From NCBI GenBank assembly GCA_025450095.1, contig JANWID010000278.1, positions 1-7,142 of the forward strand: DNA of 7,142 bases, written 5' to 3'. Of the stretch, positions 1-7,142 are shown piece by piece. A program made the position numbers and the translations under genes. Numbering within the stretch: the first letter of the stretch is position 1; every line of letters starts with the position of its first letter. The DNA is from Bacteroidia bacterium (GTDB lineage Bacteria; Bacteroidota; Bacteroidia; AKYH767-A; OLB10). The notes under the pieces were generated by a model. The model did not search any database. It was not told the origin of the DNA and worked only from the letters and a program-made list of their open reading frames with translations.

Positions 1-80
1 GAAAAGCGTTGCTTTCATTCACTGACCGGGTAACCGTTTTAGGGAGCCGGTAACGGGAGTTCTGATAAAAGAATAGCATT

Positions 81-2171
81 TTGAATTTTCAACTGGTCAC
101 TGAAGCGCCTTCCTGGATGCTTATTCTATGCCTGCTGGCAGGATTTGCTTATGCCCTGGTTTTATACCGGAAAGAAACTACATTCTCCGGAGTTGCTACG
201 TGGGTAACATGGACGATGGCCATACTGCGTTTTTTTGCTGTTACATTTTTGTGCGTTCTGCTGCTCTCACCTTTGGTTAAAACCCTGTTCAGGCAGGTTG
301 AGCGACCTCTGATTGTTTTCCTTCAGGACCAATCCCAATCGATAACCAGTGTAACAGATTCACAGGTGGTAAAAAAGGATTACCTGGAATCATTGAATGC
401 TCTTAAAAAAGATCTGGAAAGCGATTTTGATGTCCGCGTTTTTGGTATCGGCGAACATGTAAAAGAATCTCCGGAGATCGATTTCAAAGATAAAATTTCA
501 GATTTATCGGAACCGGTAGATGAATTGAAATCGAGGTTTACAGGCAGGAACCTTGGTGCTATAATTCTATCCAGCGATGGAATTTTTAATAAAGGTACGA
601 ACCCGCTTTACACATATTCGGGATTAAGAGTACCTGTATATACCATCGGCATGGGTGATACCACAGTCAGGAAAGATTTAATCATCAGTCGTGTCAATCA
701 CAATAAAACGGCATTCTCAGGAAATACATTTCCGGTTGAAATCACACTAGATGCGCGTCAATGCAACGGGCAGGAAATTTTACTTACCATACTGAAAGGA
801 AATGATCCTGTATTGACAAAACCCATTACAATAACTTCCAACCGATACAACATGCTGTTCCCGCTATTCCTTGAAGCAGGTGCAAAAGGAATGAGTCATT
901 ATGTTGTTAAAGTTTCGAAACTCGATGGCGAAATCAGTCACATCAATAACCAGCGTGATTTTTTTATTGAAACAATTGATTCACGCCAACAGGTACTGGT
1001 AATCGCCAATTCACCGCACCCGGATATTGCTGTTTTAAAAAGTCTGCTGGAAAGCAATCCGAATTACCAGGTTAAAACAATCCTGGCAAATGAATTCGAC
1101 GGAAAAACCGACGACATCAACCTGGCCATTTTACACCAGCTTCCTTCAATCACACAAGGTGCTTCCGAAATAATTCAAAAGCTTCAAAAAGAAAAAATCC
1201 CGGTGTTGTATATCCTGGGTGCTCAAACATCAACGGGTGCACTGAATAAGCTTGGAACAGGCGTCAGTATTGAAGAACAAAACGGGAACAACACGGAAAT
1301 CATGGCAGAACCAGCCACTGATTTTCCTTATTTTACGATGGAAGAAGAGCATCTCCGCAGAATCAGGAGCTTTCCGCCTCTTGTTAGCCCATTTGGAGAT
1401 TATTCAATTGTTGGACCTGTTCAGGTATTATTGTATCAACGAATCGGGTCAGTAAAAACCGACATGCCCCTTTTATTGTTTAATGAACAGAATGAACAGA
1501 AAACAGCGGTATTGGCAGGCGAAGGAATCTGGAAATGGAAACTACGCGAATATTCTGACTTCAATAGTAGCGAAGGGGTAACCGCACTGCTGACCAAAAC
1601 CATTCAATACCTTGCTACAACGGAGAAAAAGAAACCGTTCAGGGTGTTCTTTAAAAATTCATATTCCGAAAATGAGCCTGTAATCATGGATGCGGAATTC
1701 TATAATGAATCGGGTGAACCCGTAAACACAAACGAAGCAACCATTACTATCCTGGATGAAAACAGCAATAAATACCCATTCACTTTTTCACGTACCGGGA
1801 AAGCTTATACACTGCAGGCGGGGTACTTGCCAGTGGGAAGTTATTCTTTTACAGCATCGACTGTGGCAGGAAACAAATCACATATTGAAACAGGAAATTT
1901 TACCGTGAACGCACTCCAGGCAGAACTTACCGAAACTATAGCCAATCACCAGCTGTTGAATGCTCTTTCAGAAAAAACAGGTGGCAGGTTTTTTCTTCCG
2001 GCTTCAATCCGGAATCTTGCAACTGCTATTAAAGAAAGGGATGATATCCGGCCGGTTTCTTTTACCCAGAAAAAGCTCGATGAAGTTATCAATCTGAAAT
2101 GGGTATTTGCCCTTTTGTTGTTTATCCTTTCAATAGAATGGTTCATGCGTAAGCGAAACGGGGGATACTAA
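81..2171 (+). CDS. Membrane-anchored VWA-domain protein with degenerate glutamine-amidotransferase-like domain
   Basis: The 696-residue protein has a TM hairpin at the N terminus (about 13-29 and 47-66), a large soluble region and a C-terminal TM (about 673-688) followed by the basic tail MRKRNGGY. The positive-inside rule puts the large region in the periplasm. A von Willebrand A-like fold covers about 75-195, with the MIDAS motif D83-Q-S85-Q-S87, a likely threonine ligand at T154 and the LSSDG motif around D166. A Rossmann-like region from about 304 to 485 resembles the class I glutamine amidotransferase-like domain found in this family (ILHQLPS, GEGIWKWKL), but it contains no cysteine, so amidotransferase activity is unlikely. 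TGGRFF near 633-638 is typical of the family's C-terminal part. The start is TTG; the only upstream in-frame option before the stop at 66-68 is ATT at 78, and the first ATG (117) would leave almost nothing before TM1. The molecular role is unknown; metal-dependent protein binding at the envelope is inferred. Confidence 0.85.
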   Translation: MNFQLVTEAPSWMLILCLLAGFAYALVLYRKETTFSGVATWVTWTMAILRFFAVTFLCVLLLSPLVKTLFRQVERPLIVFLQDQSQSITSVTDSQVVKKDYLESLNALKKDLESDFDVRVFGIGEHVKESPEIDFKDKISDLSEPVDELKSRFTGRNLGAIILSSDGIFNKGTNPLYTYSGLRVPVYTIGMGDTTVRKDLIISRVNHNKTAFSGNTFPVEITLDARQCNGQEILLTILKGNDPVLTKPITITSNRYNMLFPLFLEAGAKGMSHYVVKVSKLDGEISHINNQRDFFIETIDSRQQVLVIANSPHPDIAVLKSLLESNPNYQVKTILANEFDGKTDDINLAILHQLPSITQGASEIIQKLQKEKIPVLYILGAQTSTGALNKLGTGVSIEEQNGNNTEIMAEPATDFPYFTMEEEHLRRIRSFPPLVSPFGDYSIVGPVQVLLYQRIGSVKTDMPLLLFNEQNEQKTAVLAGEGIWKWKLREYSDFNSSEGVTALLTKTIQYLATTEKKKPFRVFFKNSYSENEPVIMDAEFYNESGEPVNTNEATITILDENSNKYPFTFSRTGKAYTLQAGYLPVGSYSFTASTVAGNKSHIETGNFTVNALQAELTETIANHQLLNALSEKTGGRFFLPASIRNLATAIKERDDIRPVSFTQKKLDEVINLKWVFALLLFILSIEWFMRKRNGGY

Positions 2172-2180
2172 AAAATTCAA

Positions 2181-3419
2181 ATGTCACTCCTGGATATTCT
2201 CATATTAATTGTTATTGCAGGATATGCACTGGAACGTTGGCTGTCATTTCTGAACAGCCGTCGCTGGAATGAAAAAGTACCCGAACAGCTATGTGGTATA
2301 TGCGATCCCGAAGCATACAAAAAAGCACAACAATACGACCGTCAAAATAAACGTCTTGCTTTAGTTTCTGAAACATTAGGAACTGCGTTACTTCTGGTGC
2401 TGTTATTAACCGGTGCATTTGGCAAGCTTGATACATGGGCATTAGAACATACAACTTCACCGGTGCAGGCTACTTTTATTTTTTTTGGTTTAATTGCTAT
2501 CGTTTCTGAAATACTGGGACTACCTTTTTCCATTTACCGGACTTTTGTAATTGAAGCTCGATTTGGTTTTAATAAAACCACACCAGGACTTTTTATTTCC
2601 GATAAGATTAAGAGTTACATACTGGCAATATTAATATTGGGAAGCCTGCTTTATATTTTTATTCAGCTTTATAACAGGTTTCATGATCATTTCTGGATTT
2701 ATACATGGGTGGTAGCGTCGGTGGTAATGGTTTTGGTTTCTATGTTTTATACTTCGTGGTTGCTTCCCATATTTAATAAATTAACACCGTTGCCGGATGG
2801 TCAGCTTCGGGATGCAATTGTGAGTTATTGTAGAAAAACCGGTTTTGAGCTAAGTAATATATTAGTGATGGATGGGTCAAAACGCTCTGCAAAAGCGAAT
2901 GCTTTTTTCAGTGGAATGGGAAGAAAAAAGAAAATTGTTTTGTTTGATACCCTTATCGAAAAACATCCTGTTGACGAACTGGTGGCAGTGCTTGCACATG
3001 AAACCGGACACTACCGGCTGCGACACATACGAAAAGGTTTAATATTATCACTGGTTCAAACAGGGATCCTGTTGTACCTGTTTTCTGTTTTTATGGATAG
3101 CGATAGCATTGGCAAAGCAATGGGCGGATCGGTACACACTCTGGAACTTGGCATCATGGCTTTCGGCATTTTATATAGCCCTGTTTCCATTGTAGTAGGG
3201 TTGCTGATTAATTTCCTTTCAAGAAAACATGAATTTGAGGCTGATGCTTATGCCGCCAGGACCTGCAGTGGAAATTCGTTGTGCTCAGCATTGAAAAAAC
3301 TTTCTGTCAACAACCTGAGCAATATGAACCCGCATCCGGCTTACGTATTTTTTTATTATTCACATCCACCGCTCCTGGAACGAATCAGGGCTCTTGACAA
3401 AATCGGTCAAACCGCCTGA
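2181..3419 (+). CDS. M48 family CaaX-type (Ste24-like) membrane zinc metalloprotease
   Basis: The 412-residue integral membrane endopeptidase matches the Ste24/CaaX prenyl protease 1 family over its full expected length. The zinc site is the HETGH motif (H273, E274, H277), with the third ligand most likely E351 in the EFEAD motif (ExxxD form). Other family signatures are LLPIFNKLTPL (194-204), DGSKRSAKANAFFSG (231-245), IVLFDTLIEKHP (252-263) and SHPPLLERI (394-402). Hydrophobic segments near 3-21, 64-80, 96-117, 145-163, 173-195, 285-303 and 323-343 give about seven TMs, as in Ste24. In bacteria, which lack protein prenylation, the substrate is unknown; roles in membrane protein quality control are suggested for relatives. 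The ATG lies 9 bp after the VWA gene stop behind an A-rich spacer, so the two are probably co-transcribed. The 3' end overlaps the opposing oxidoreductase gene by 35 bp. Confidence 0.95.
   Translation: MSLLDILILIVIAGYALERWLSFLNSRRWNEKVPEQLCGICDPEAYKKAQQYDRQNKRLALVSETLGTALLLVLLLTGAFGKLDTWALEHTTSPVQATFIFFGLIAIVSEILGLPFSIYRTFVIEARFGFNKTTPGLFISDKIKSYILAILILGSLLYIFIQLYNRFHDHFWIYTWVVASVVMVLVSMFYTSWLLPIFNKLTPLPDGQLRDAIVSYCRKTGFELSNILVMDGSKRSAKANAFFSGMGRKKKIVLFDTLIEKHPVDELVAVLAHETGHYRLRHIRKGLILSLVQTGILLYLFSVFMDSDSIGKAMGGSVHTLELGIMAFGILYSPVSIVVGLLINFLSRKHEFEADAYAARTCSGNSLCSALKKLSVNNLSNMNPHPAYVFFYYSHPPLLERIRALDKIGQTA
3385..3419. other. 35-bp convergent 3' overlap of two genes
   Basis: The plus-strand protease gene stops with TGA at 3417-3419. 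The minus-strand oxidoreductase gene stops with TGA read from 3387 to 3385. The two coding ends therefore share 35 bp, and there is no intergenic space for a shared bidirectional terminator. Both frames remain intact through the overlap, and the overlapped residues lie beyond each protein's last conserved motif. No hairpin with a T-run was seen here. Confidence 0.9.
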
Positions 3420-4458
3420 TATTAACATCATCATCGATAGGCCGTCCCTCCAAAATCAAGCTCGCCATTTCATTTGCATAAAATGGAGCAAGCAATGCTC
3501 CCTTTGTACCCAATCCGTTAAATATCCCGATACATTGAAACTTTGGATGCAATCCAAGGCACGGACGCCGGTCAAGCATCGCAGGTCGGATACCTGCCTG
3601 ATGACCGGTGATACTGAAATCACTTCCTATCGCTTTTTGCAAGTTTGTTGACAGGTAATTTAAACCTTCGGAAGTTACTGCTTCAGAAAGATTGTTCCAT
3701 TCATAAGTCGCTCCCGCCCGAAAGTTGCCGTTAGCCAGTGGTAAGATGTAAATATTGCCGCTGCTAATTATAAACGATTCGGTCAGCCCGGTTGTTATAA
3801 AATCAATGATTTCTCCTTTGGCCGGTTTGAAAGGAATGAAACTGAAATAGGGGTTCAGAGTTGCCTGATAACCTTCACAAAAAATAATATGTGAATATGA
3901 ATTTCCATTCCATTTAACTGAATCACCGGTAGGAGTGAGGTCATTAAAATCCAAACGGTCTTTGAAATAATTCCCCTTCTCCTTTACAATTTCAATTATT
4001 GATTCTGTTAAAGCAAGCGTGTCAATATAACCGCATTTTTTAAGGACAATTCCACCGTAATTATTCCGGACATTGTTGGGCATCTTATCCTGTGATACTA
4101 TCGAATCGCAATAATCTTCCATACCGGGTTCTGAAGATCGGGCATACCATTCATTCAGATTGGATGAAGAAGAAAATACCTGCAAGACATTCATTTCAAA
4201 AAATAATTTTCTTTCGGAATTTTTTTCAATCTCCCTGTATGTATCAAATGCAAAAGGCAACAATTGGTCTGCAAGATAAGTTTTGGCCAACCGCCTTCCC
4301 GTAATTGGAATAATAATCCCGGCTGCCACTTTCGTAGCATTAAATTCCGGATCATCATCTATAACTGTTACGGGAATGTTTTTCCGAACCAGGTTCCAGG
4401 CCAATAGGCTGCCTGCAAAACCCTGCCCGACAATTAATATATTGGGCCTTCGCGACAT
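3385..4458 (-). CDS. FAD-dependent oxidoreductase (DAO superfamily)
   Basis: The 357-residue protein begins with a Rossmann FAD-binding motif, ILIVGQGFAGSLLAW, giving G11-x-G13-x-x-G16, and strand 2 ends with an acidic residue near D34 (VTVIDDD) that would bind the ribose of FAD. A C-terminal GIFNGLGTKGALLAP segment (311-325) closes the FAD site, as in D-amino-acid oxidase, glycine oxidase (ThiO) and the MnmC oxidase domain. HQAGIRPAMLDRRP (286-299) fits the family's substrate-side arginine region. Length is normal for a single-domain member. There is no signal peptide or TM, so it should be cytoplasmic. The substrate cannot be named; oxidation of an amine or amino acid is the family expectation. 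ThiO is possible, but no other thiamine genes lie nearby. The gene starts 83 bp after the propeller gene and could belong to the same transcript or have its own promoter. Its last 11 codons overlap the protease gene. Confidence 0.88.
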   Translation of the reverse strand: MSRRPNILIVGQGFAGSLLAWNLVRKNIPVTVIDDDPEFNATKVAAGIIIPITGRRLAKTYLADQLLPFAFDTYREIEKNSERKLFFEMNVLQVFSSSSNLNEWYARSSEPGMEDYCDSIVSQDKMPNNVRNNYGGIVLKKCGYIDTLALTESIIEIVKEKGNYFKDRLDFNDLTPTGDSVKWNGNSYSHIIFCEGYQATLNPYFSFIPFKPAKGEIIDFITTGLTESFIISSGNIYILPLANGNFRAGATYEWNNLSEAVTSEGLNYLSTNLQKAIGSDFSITGHQAGIRPAMLDRRPCLGLHPKFQCIGIFNGLGTKGALLAPFYANEMASLILEGRPIDDDVNIRRFDRFCQEP

Positions 4459-4541
4459 TTAAGATTTATAGAAAGATTGTTCGGACGCCTGCATGGCGTC
4501 CCTACAGCATTTTCCAATTCCCTCAATGACATTCCTTTTTC
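4459..4541. other. 83-bp intergenic spacer between propeller and oxidoreductase genes
   Basis: This is the only gap longer than 80 bp between genes in the window. It holds the perfect palindrome at 4483-4501. On the minus strand the 24 bases just before the oxidoreductase start are A/T-rich (TATAAATCTTAA). They could contain a promoter, but I do not see a clear Bacteroidota -33/-7 pair (TTG and TAnnTTTG). No Shine-Dalgarno sequence is visible. Confidence 0.6.
4483..4501. repeat. Perfect inverted repeat (7-bp stem, 5-nt loop)
   Basis: GGACGCC (4483-4489) and GGCGTCC (4495-4501) are exact reverse complements around TGCAT. The stem is GC-rich in an otherwise A/T-rich spacer. Neither strand has a following T-run, so a classical intrinsic terminator is not supported. 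On the minus strand it would lie 40-58 nt after the propeller gene stop, inside the likely transcript. The flanking form (GTAGGGACGCC...GGCGTCC) resembles small palindromic elements scattered between genes in many bacterial genomes. That it is one of these is inferred from appearance, because there is only one copy here. Confidence 0.7.
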
Positions 4542-5420
4542 TCAAGGACGTTTACCTGTATACGTCACCAAAGCCATTCTGCGTCCATCCTGGCTAACAA
4601 CCATCCGGTAAAACGAACCACATGACTTTGAGAAGTCAGCAACCATTTTCCATTTCCCGGAATTGCTTTTATCCATCATAAATAATTTTCCGTCTTTACC
4701 AGCAAGTAAGTTTCCGCCCGGTGTGAACGCGTAATCTTCAACATCATCAATTCCTGTTGCGTATTCATCAGCATTTTCATTTTCCAGGTTGTACCGGAAT
4801 AATTTCACAATGGTTCCGGTTTTCCGGGTAAACAGGAATGCGTTTTCTCCTGGAAATTTTAAGAGACATCGCCCGATATTTTTTTCAGGTATTGTATATT
4901 GTCCGCTGTAATAATCATAAATAATGAGCTCAAGTCCATTGTTAAGATTTACCAATGCAAGCACGCTGTCGTTAATCCATAAATAATATCCGATGCTGTC
5001 AAGTCCCGGCAAAAGCTCCACTGCTTCATCAAAAGAATCCTGGAATAAACAAAGACGTTGTGATTTATTTTTATTCACCCGAACAACACTGATCCCTTTT
5101 CCTTTAGATAAATATCTCGGTGAATATTCACTTTCATCCGAATTCGTCAACCGGGTTGTGGTGCTGTCATTTATTGAATATTCATAAATTTCTGATTGAA
5201 GCGTATCAGGCATTGAAACATACAATAGTTTTTTACTGTCAGCAGAAAACGCCGGCTGATTATCATAACCAACATGATTGGTTATATTAACCGGTTGGCT
5301 GAATTCGGGTTGACTTTTTTTATCTGTAATATTTACAAGGAAGATCTCAGTTGTGGAAGGTTGTGCAAATAAAGAGAACGCTGGGAGAATTGTCAGGAAA
5401 ATGCTTGTAATTTTTTTCAT
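4542..5420 (-). CDS. Secreted TolB-like (PD40/WD40-like) beta-propeller protein
   Basis: The 292-residue protein starts with a Sec signal peptide: MKK, a hydrophobic stretch to about residue 18, and likely cleavage near LFA-Q20. There is no lipobox cysteine, so a soluble periplasmic location is expected. PD40-type strands recur about every 40-48 residues: QPAFSADSKKLLYVS (55-69), YSPRYLSKGKGISVV (99-113), YLWINDSVLALVN (146-158), LKFPGENAFLFTRK (187-200), YAFTPGGNLLAGKDGKLF (230-247) and MVVSQDGRRMALVTY (273-287). Six such units suggest a complete six-blade propeller like that of TolB. The TolB N-terminal domain, an OmpA domain and peptidase motifs are all absent, so it is probably a binding or scaffold protein. 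The ATG lies 9 bp after the four-TM gene stop, pointing to co-transcription. The ligand is unknown. Confidence 0.8.
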   Translation of the reverse strand: MKKITSIFLTILPAFSLFAQPSTTEIFLVNITDKKSQPEFSQPVNITNHVGYDNQPAFSADSKKLLYVSMPDTLQSEIYEYSINDSTTTRLTNSDESEYSPRYLSKGKGISVVRVNKNKSQRLCLFQDSFDEAVELLPGLDSIGYYLWINDSVLALVNLNNGLELIIYDYYSGQYTIPEKNIGRCLLKFPGENAFLFTRKTGTIVKLFRYNLENENADEYATGIDDVEDYAFTPGGNLLAGKDGKLFMMDKSNSGKWKMVADFSKSCGSFYRMVVSQDGRRMALVTYTGKRP

Positions 5421-5429
5421 TGCTTTGAA

Positions 5430-6104
5430 TTAATGACGTCGTAATTGTTTTACTTCATCCGGGTTAACTTTCTTACTATTTGTTACCCGGATATCAAAAC
5501 TGTCGGTGTGTTGTTCTTTTAAATAGTAACCACGTAACCATAATGGATTTTCATCCGGATTACTTAGAATTATAACAGAATCCGTTTCGCGGGGAAGTTG
5601 AATATCCCTGGCAAGGGTGGAATGAAACACTCCCATTTCCCGAACCATTTTGAAGAATAATGTATCTCCGTATGATGGCGTTGAAGTTCCTTGTTGTTCT
5701 ACAAGATAGTAATTTCCGGAGAGATGAAATCTTTGTGGGTTTGCAGTTGTAAAATTTCCAGTTACTATGAATCCCAACACCCTTGAAGGAGCAATAATGA
5801 AAACAGGTAGTGATAAAAGGAAAATCGAAAAATAGAGTTTCAGATATATCGGGAATCCGGAACGTAAAATAATTCCGGAAGTTAAAATGCCAAGACAGAA
5901 AGAAGCAAGGAAAAAATAATTGATACTCCCGGCATCAATATAGTTGTTCAGAAAAAACCAACATCCAAGCATTATGAAATGAATGACTATCATGATTACA
6001 ACAAAAGGGGAAGGAATCAGCTTTACAAAAAAAGACAAAGTCAACGCTGCAATTACGGAAACCAGGTAACAGGTAACAGCTATGATGAAAAGCTGTGAAG
6101 GCAT
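5430..6104 (-). CDS. Four-TM membrane protein of unknown function with C-terminal soluble domain
   Basis: I do not recognise a family for this 224-residue protein. Hydrophobic helices lie near 5-27, 33-52, 62-80 and 87-105. The basic residues K28, R81 and K89 fall in the first and third loops, while the second loop carries only D57. The positive-inside rule then puts both termini outside and the 115-224 domain in the periplasm. That domain is mixed strand-like and polar (GNYYLVEQQ, GDTLFF, DSVIILSNPDENPLWLRGYYL) and ends with the basic tail KQLRRH. No cysteine pair, lipobox or catalytic motif is visible in it. The start ATG overlaps the uvrB stop by one base (TGATG), which suggests translational coupling, and the propeller gene follows after 9 bp. 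It may anchor or partner the propeller; this is inference from order and topology only. Confidence 0.75.
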   Translation of the reverse strand: MPSQLFIIAVTCYLVSVIAALTLSFFVKLIPSPFVVIMIVIHFIMLGCWFFLNNYIDAGSINYFFLASFCLGILTSGIILRSGFPIYLKLYFSIFLLSLPVFIIAPSRVLGFIVTGNFTTANPQRFHLSGNYYLVEQQGTSTPSYGDTLFFKMVREMGVFHSTLARDIQLPRETDSVIILSNPDENPLWLRGYYLKEQHTDSFDIRVTNSKKVNPDEVKQLRRH

Positions 6105-7142
6105 CAGGATACTTTTTCTTTCACCAGCTTTTCCAGTGAAAACATCTCATCACGCAGTCGGGCAGCTTCCATAAAATCCATTTCCTTTGCCGCAGCCTCC
6201 ATTTTTTTGCGTGTTGTCAGCAGCAATTTTGAAAGTTCGTCTTTCGACATATAATGTACTACCGGATCGGCTGCTACATCCGCTTCGTCTTTTTCCACAT
6301 AATAATCCTGGCTGCCACTTCTTATCTTAACCACCGATGATTGTCCCATTATCGCTTCTGTGGTTTTTTTGAGTGCAGTAGGTACAATCTGATGTTTTTC
6401 ATTGTAGTTTAATTGTTTTTGGCGCCGGCGTTCTGTTTCATCAATAGTACGTCGCATCGACTCCGTGATCTTGTCGGCGTACATAATTACTCTTCCGTTC
6501 AAATTACGTGCAGCCCGTCCTGCAGTTTGTGTCAATGAACGGTTCGATCGTAAAAAACCTTCTTTGTCAGCATCGAGAATAGCTACAAGTGATACTTCCG
6601 GTAAATCCAGTCCTTCACGAAGCAGGTTTATTCCGATAAGCACATCGAATTTTCCCAATCGCAAATCCCTCAGGATTTCAACGCGATCTAATGTTTCCAC
6701 TTCGGAATGTATATACCGGCAACGGATCTGCAGTTTGGTAAAATATTTTGCCAACTCTTCCGCCATCCGTTTGGTAAGTGTTGTTACAAGTATTCTTTCA
6801 CCGCGTTCAACGGTCTTTTGAATTTCTTCCAGTAAATCATCAACCTGGTTGAGGCAGGGTCTTACATCAATCACCGGATCCAGCAATCCGGTAGGACGAA
6901 TCACCTGTTCAACGATTACTCCTTCGCTTTTCATTATTTCAAAATCAGCAGGGGTCGCGCTAACATAAATGATCTGATGGTGCAACAAATCGAATTCATC
7001 AAAAGTCAATGGACGGTTATCAAGTGCCGATGGCAGGCGGAATCCATATTCCACAAGGTTGGTCTTACGTGAACGGTCACCTCCGAACATTGCCCTGATC
7101 TGAGGAACTGTAACATGGCTTTCATCAACAACCATCAGGAAA
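6104..7142 (-). CDS. uvrB: Excinuclease ABC subunit B, C-terminal half (partial, 5' end beyond window)
   Basis: UvrB is the helicase-like damage-verification subunit of nucleotide excision repair; it is loaded by UvrA and recruits UvrC. The frame is open to the window edge, and the methionine encoded at 7133-7135 is internal (reads FLMVVDESH), so about 345 of the usual 670 or so residues are present. Numbered from that methionine, visible motifs are DESH (4-7, Walker B/motif II), [16 protein letters not shown] (30-45), SATP (59-62, motif III), [10 protein letters not shown] (142-151), [16 protein letters not shown] (168-183, motif V) and QTAGRAARN (203-211, motif VI). The UVR domain that contacts UvrC and UvrA lies near 300-338 ([21 protein letters not shown]). 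No internal frameshift or missing key residue was seen. The Walker A motif and beta-hairpin would lie upstream of the window. The stop overlaps the next gene's start by one base. Confidence 0.97.
   Translation of the reverse strand, partial: FLMVVDESHVTVPQIRAMFGGDRSRKTNLVEYGFRLPSALDNRPLTFDEFDLLHHQIIYVSATPADFEIMKSEGVIVEQVIRPTGLLDPVIDVRPCLNQVDDLLEEIQKTVERGERILVTTLTKRMAEELAKYFTKLQIRCRYIHSEVETLDRVEILRDLRLGKFDVLIGINLLREGLDLPEVSLVAILDADKEGFLRSNRSLTQTAGRAARNLNGRVIMYADKITESMRRTIDETERRRQKQLNYNEKHQIVPTALKKTTEAIMGQSSVVKIRSGSQDYYVEKDEADVAADPVVHYMSKDELSKLLLTTRKKMEAAAKEMDFMEAARLRDEMFSLEKLVKEKVS

Noticed and set aside
3..53. Open frame of 16 codons running in from the left edge and ending at TAA (possible 3' end of an upstream gene)
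   Set aside because: Sixteen open codons are expected by chance, another frame also runs in from the edge to a stop at 31-33, and the short peptide matches no family I recognise.
3394..3651. 85-residue plus-strand open frame after the protease gene
   Set aside because: It is antisense to the conserved C-terminal FAD region of the oxidoreductase and shows no domain of its own.
4483..4501. Palindrome as a Rho-independent terminator of the propeller gene
   Set aside because: No T-run follows the stem on either strand.
4440..4532. Small minus-strand ORF of about 30 codons starting at 4532 and reading through the palindrome
   Set aside because: It is out of frame with, and runs into, the oxidoreductase gene, and part of its peptide is simply the translated palindrome. 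No start signal supports it.
6465..6821. 118-residue open frame on the plus strand
   Set aside because: It lies entirely antisense to the strongly conserved helicase part of uvrB and its protein looks low-complexity and basic, with no domain.
4542..7142. A defence or mobile-element island around uvrB
   Set aside because: No nuclease, integrase, transposase, toxin or repeat boundary is visible; uvrB is a core gene and composition does not change noticeably across the window.

Overview
The window looks like a piece of a Bacteroidota chromosome, probably an environmental, non-gut lineage. The evidence is indirect. GC content is moderate to low. Start codons are preceded by A/T-rich stretches without a clear Shine-Dalgarno sequence. 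The proteins also resemble families common in this phylum: a three-TM VWA protein, a Ste24-like M48 protease, a ThiO-like FAD oxidoreductase and a free-standing periplasmic propeller. No marker gene here fixes the genus. No RNA gene, IS element, CRISPR array or phage gene was seen.

Layout: the left part (81-3419) carries two plus-strand genes 9 bp apart. The first is a membrane-anchored VWA protein with a glutamine-amidotransferase-like domain that lacks a catalytic cysteine. The second is a seven-TM CaaX-type zinc metalloprotease. The right part (3385-7142) is entirely on the minus strand. In transcription order it holds the 3' half of uvrB (cut by the window edge), a four-TM protein of unknown function, a secreted six-blade beta-propeller protein, and a FAD-dependent oxidoreductase. 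The two halves converge, and their last genes overlap tail to tail by 35 bp.

The three right-hand genes uvrB, four-TM protein and propeller are very tightly packed (1-bp TGATG overlap, then a 9-bp gap), so they are probably co-transcribed. The oxidoreductase follows after 83 bp that contain a perfect 7-bp-stem palindrome, the only non-coding structure of note. The four-TM protein is predicted to place its C-terminal domain in the periplasm, where the propeller should also reside, so these two may work together. Their link to the DNA repair gene uvrB may be only positional.

Overall this is mostly ordinary housekeeping and envelope sequence. The least explained items are the four-TM orphan, its propeller neighbour, the palindromic element, and the TTG start of the first gene. 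I see no convincing evidence for a new multi-gene system.
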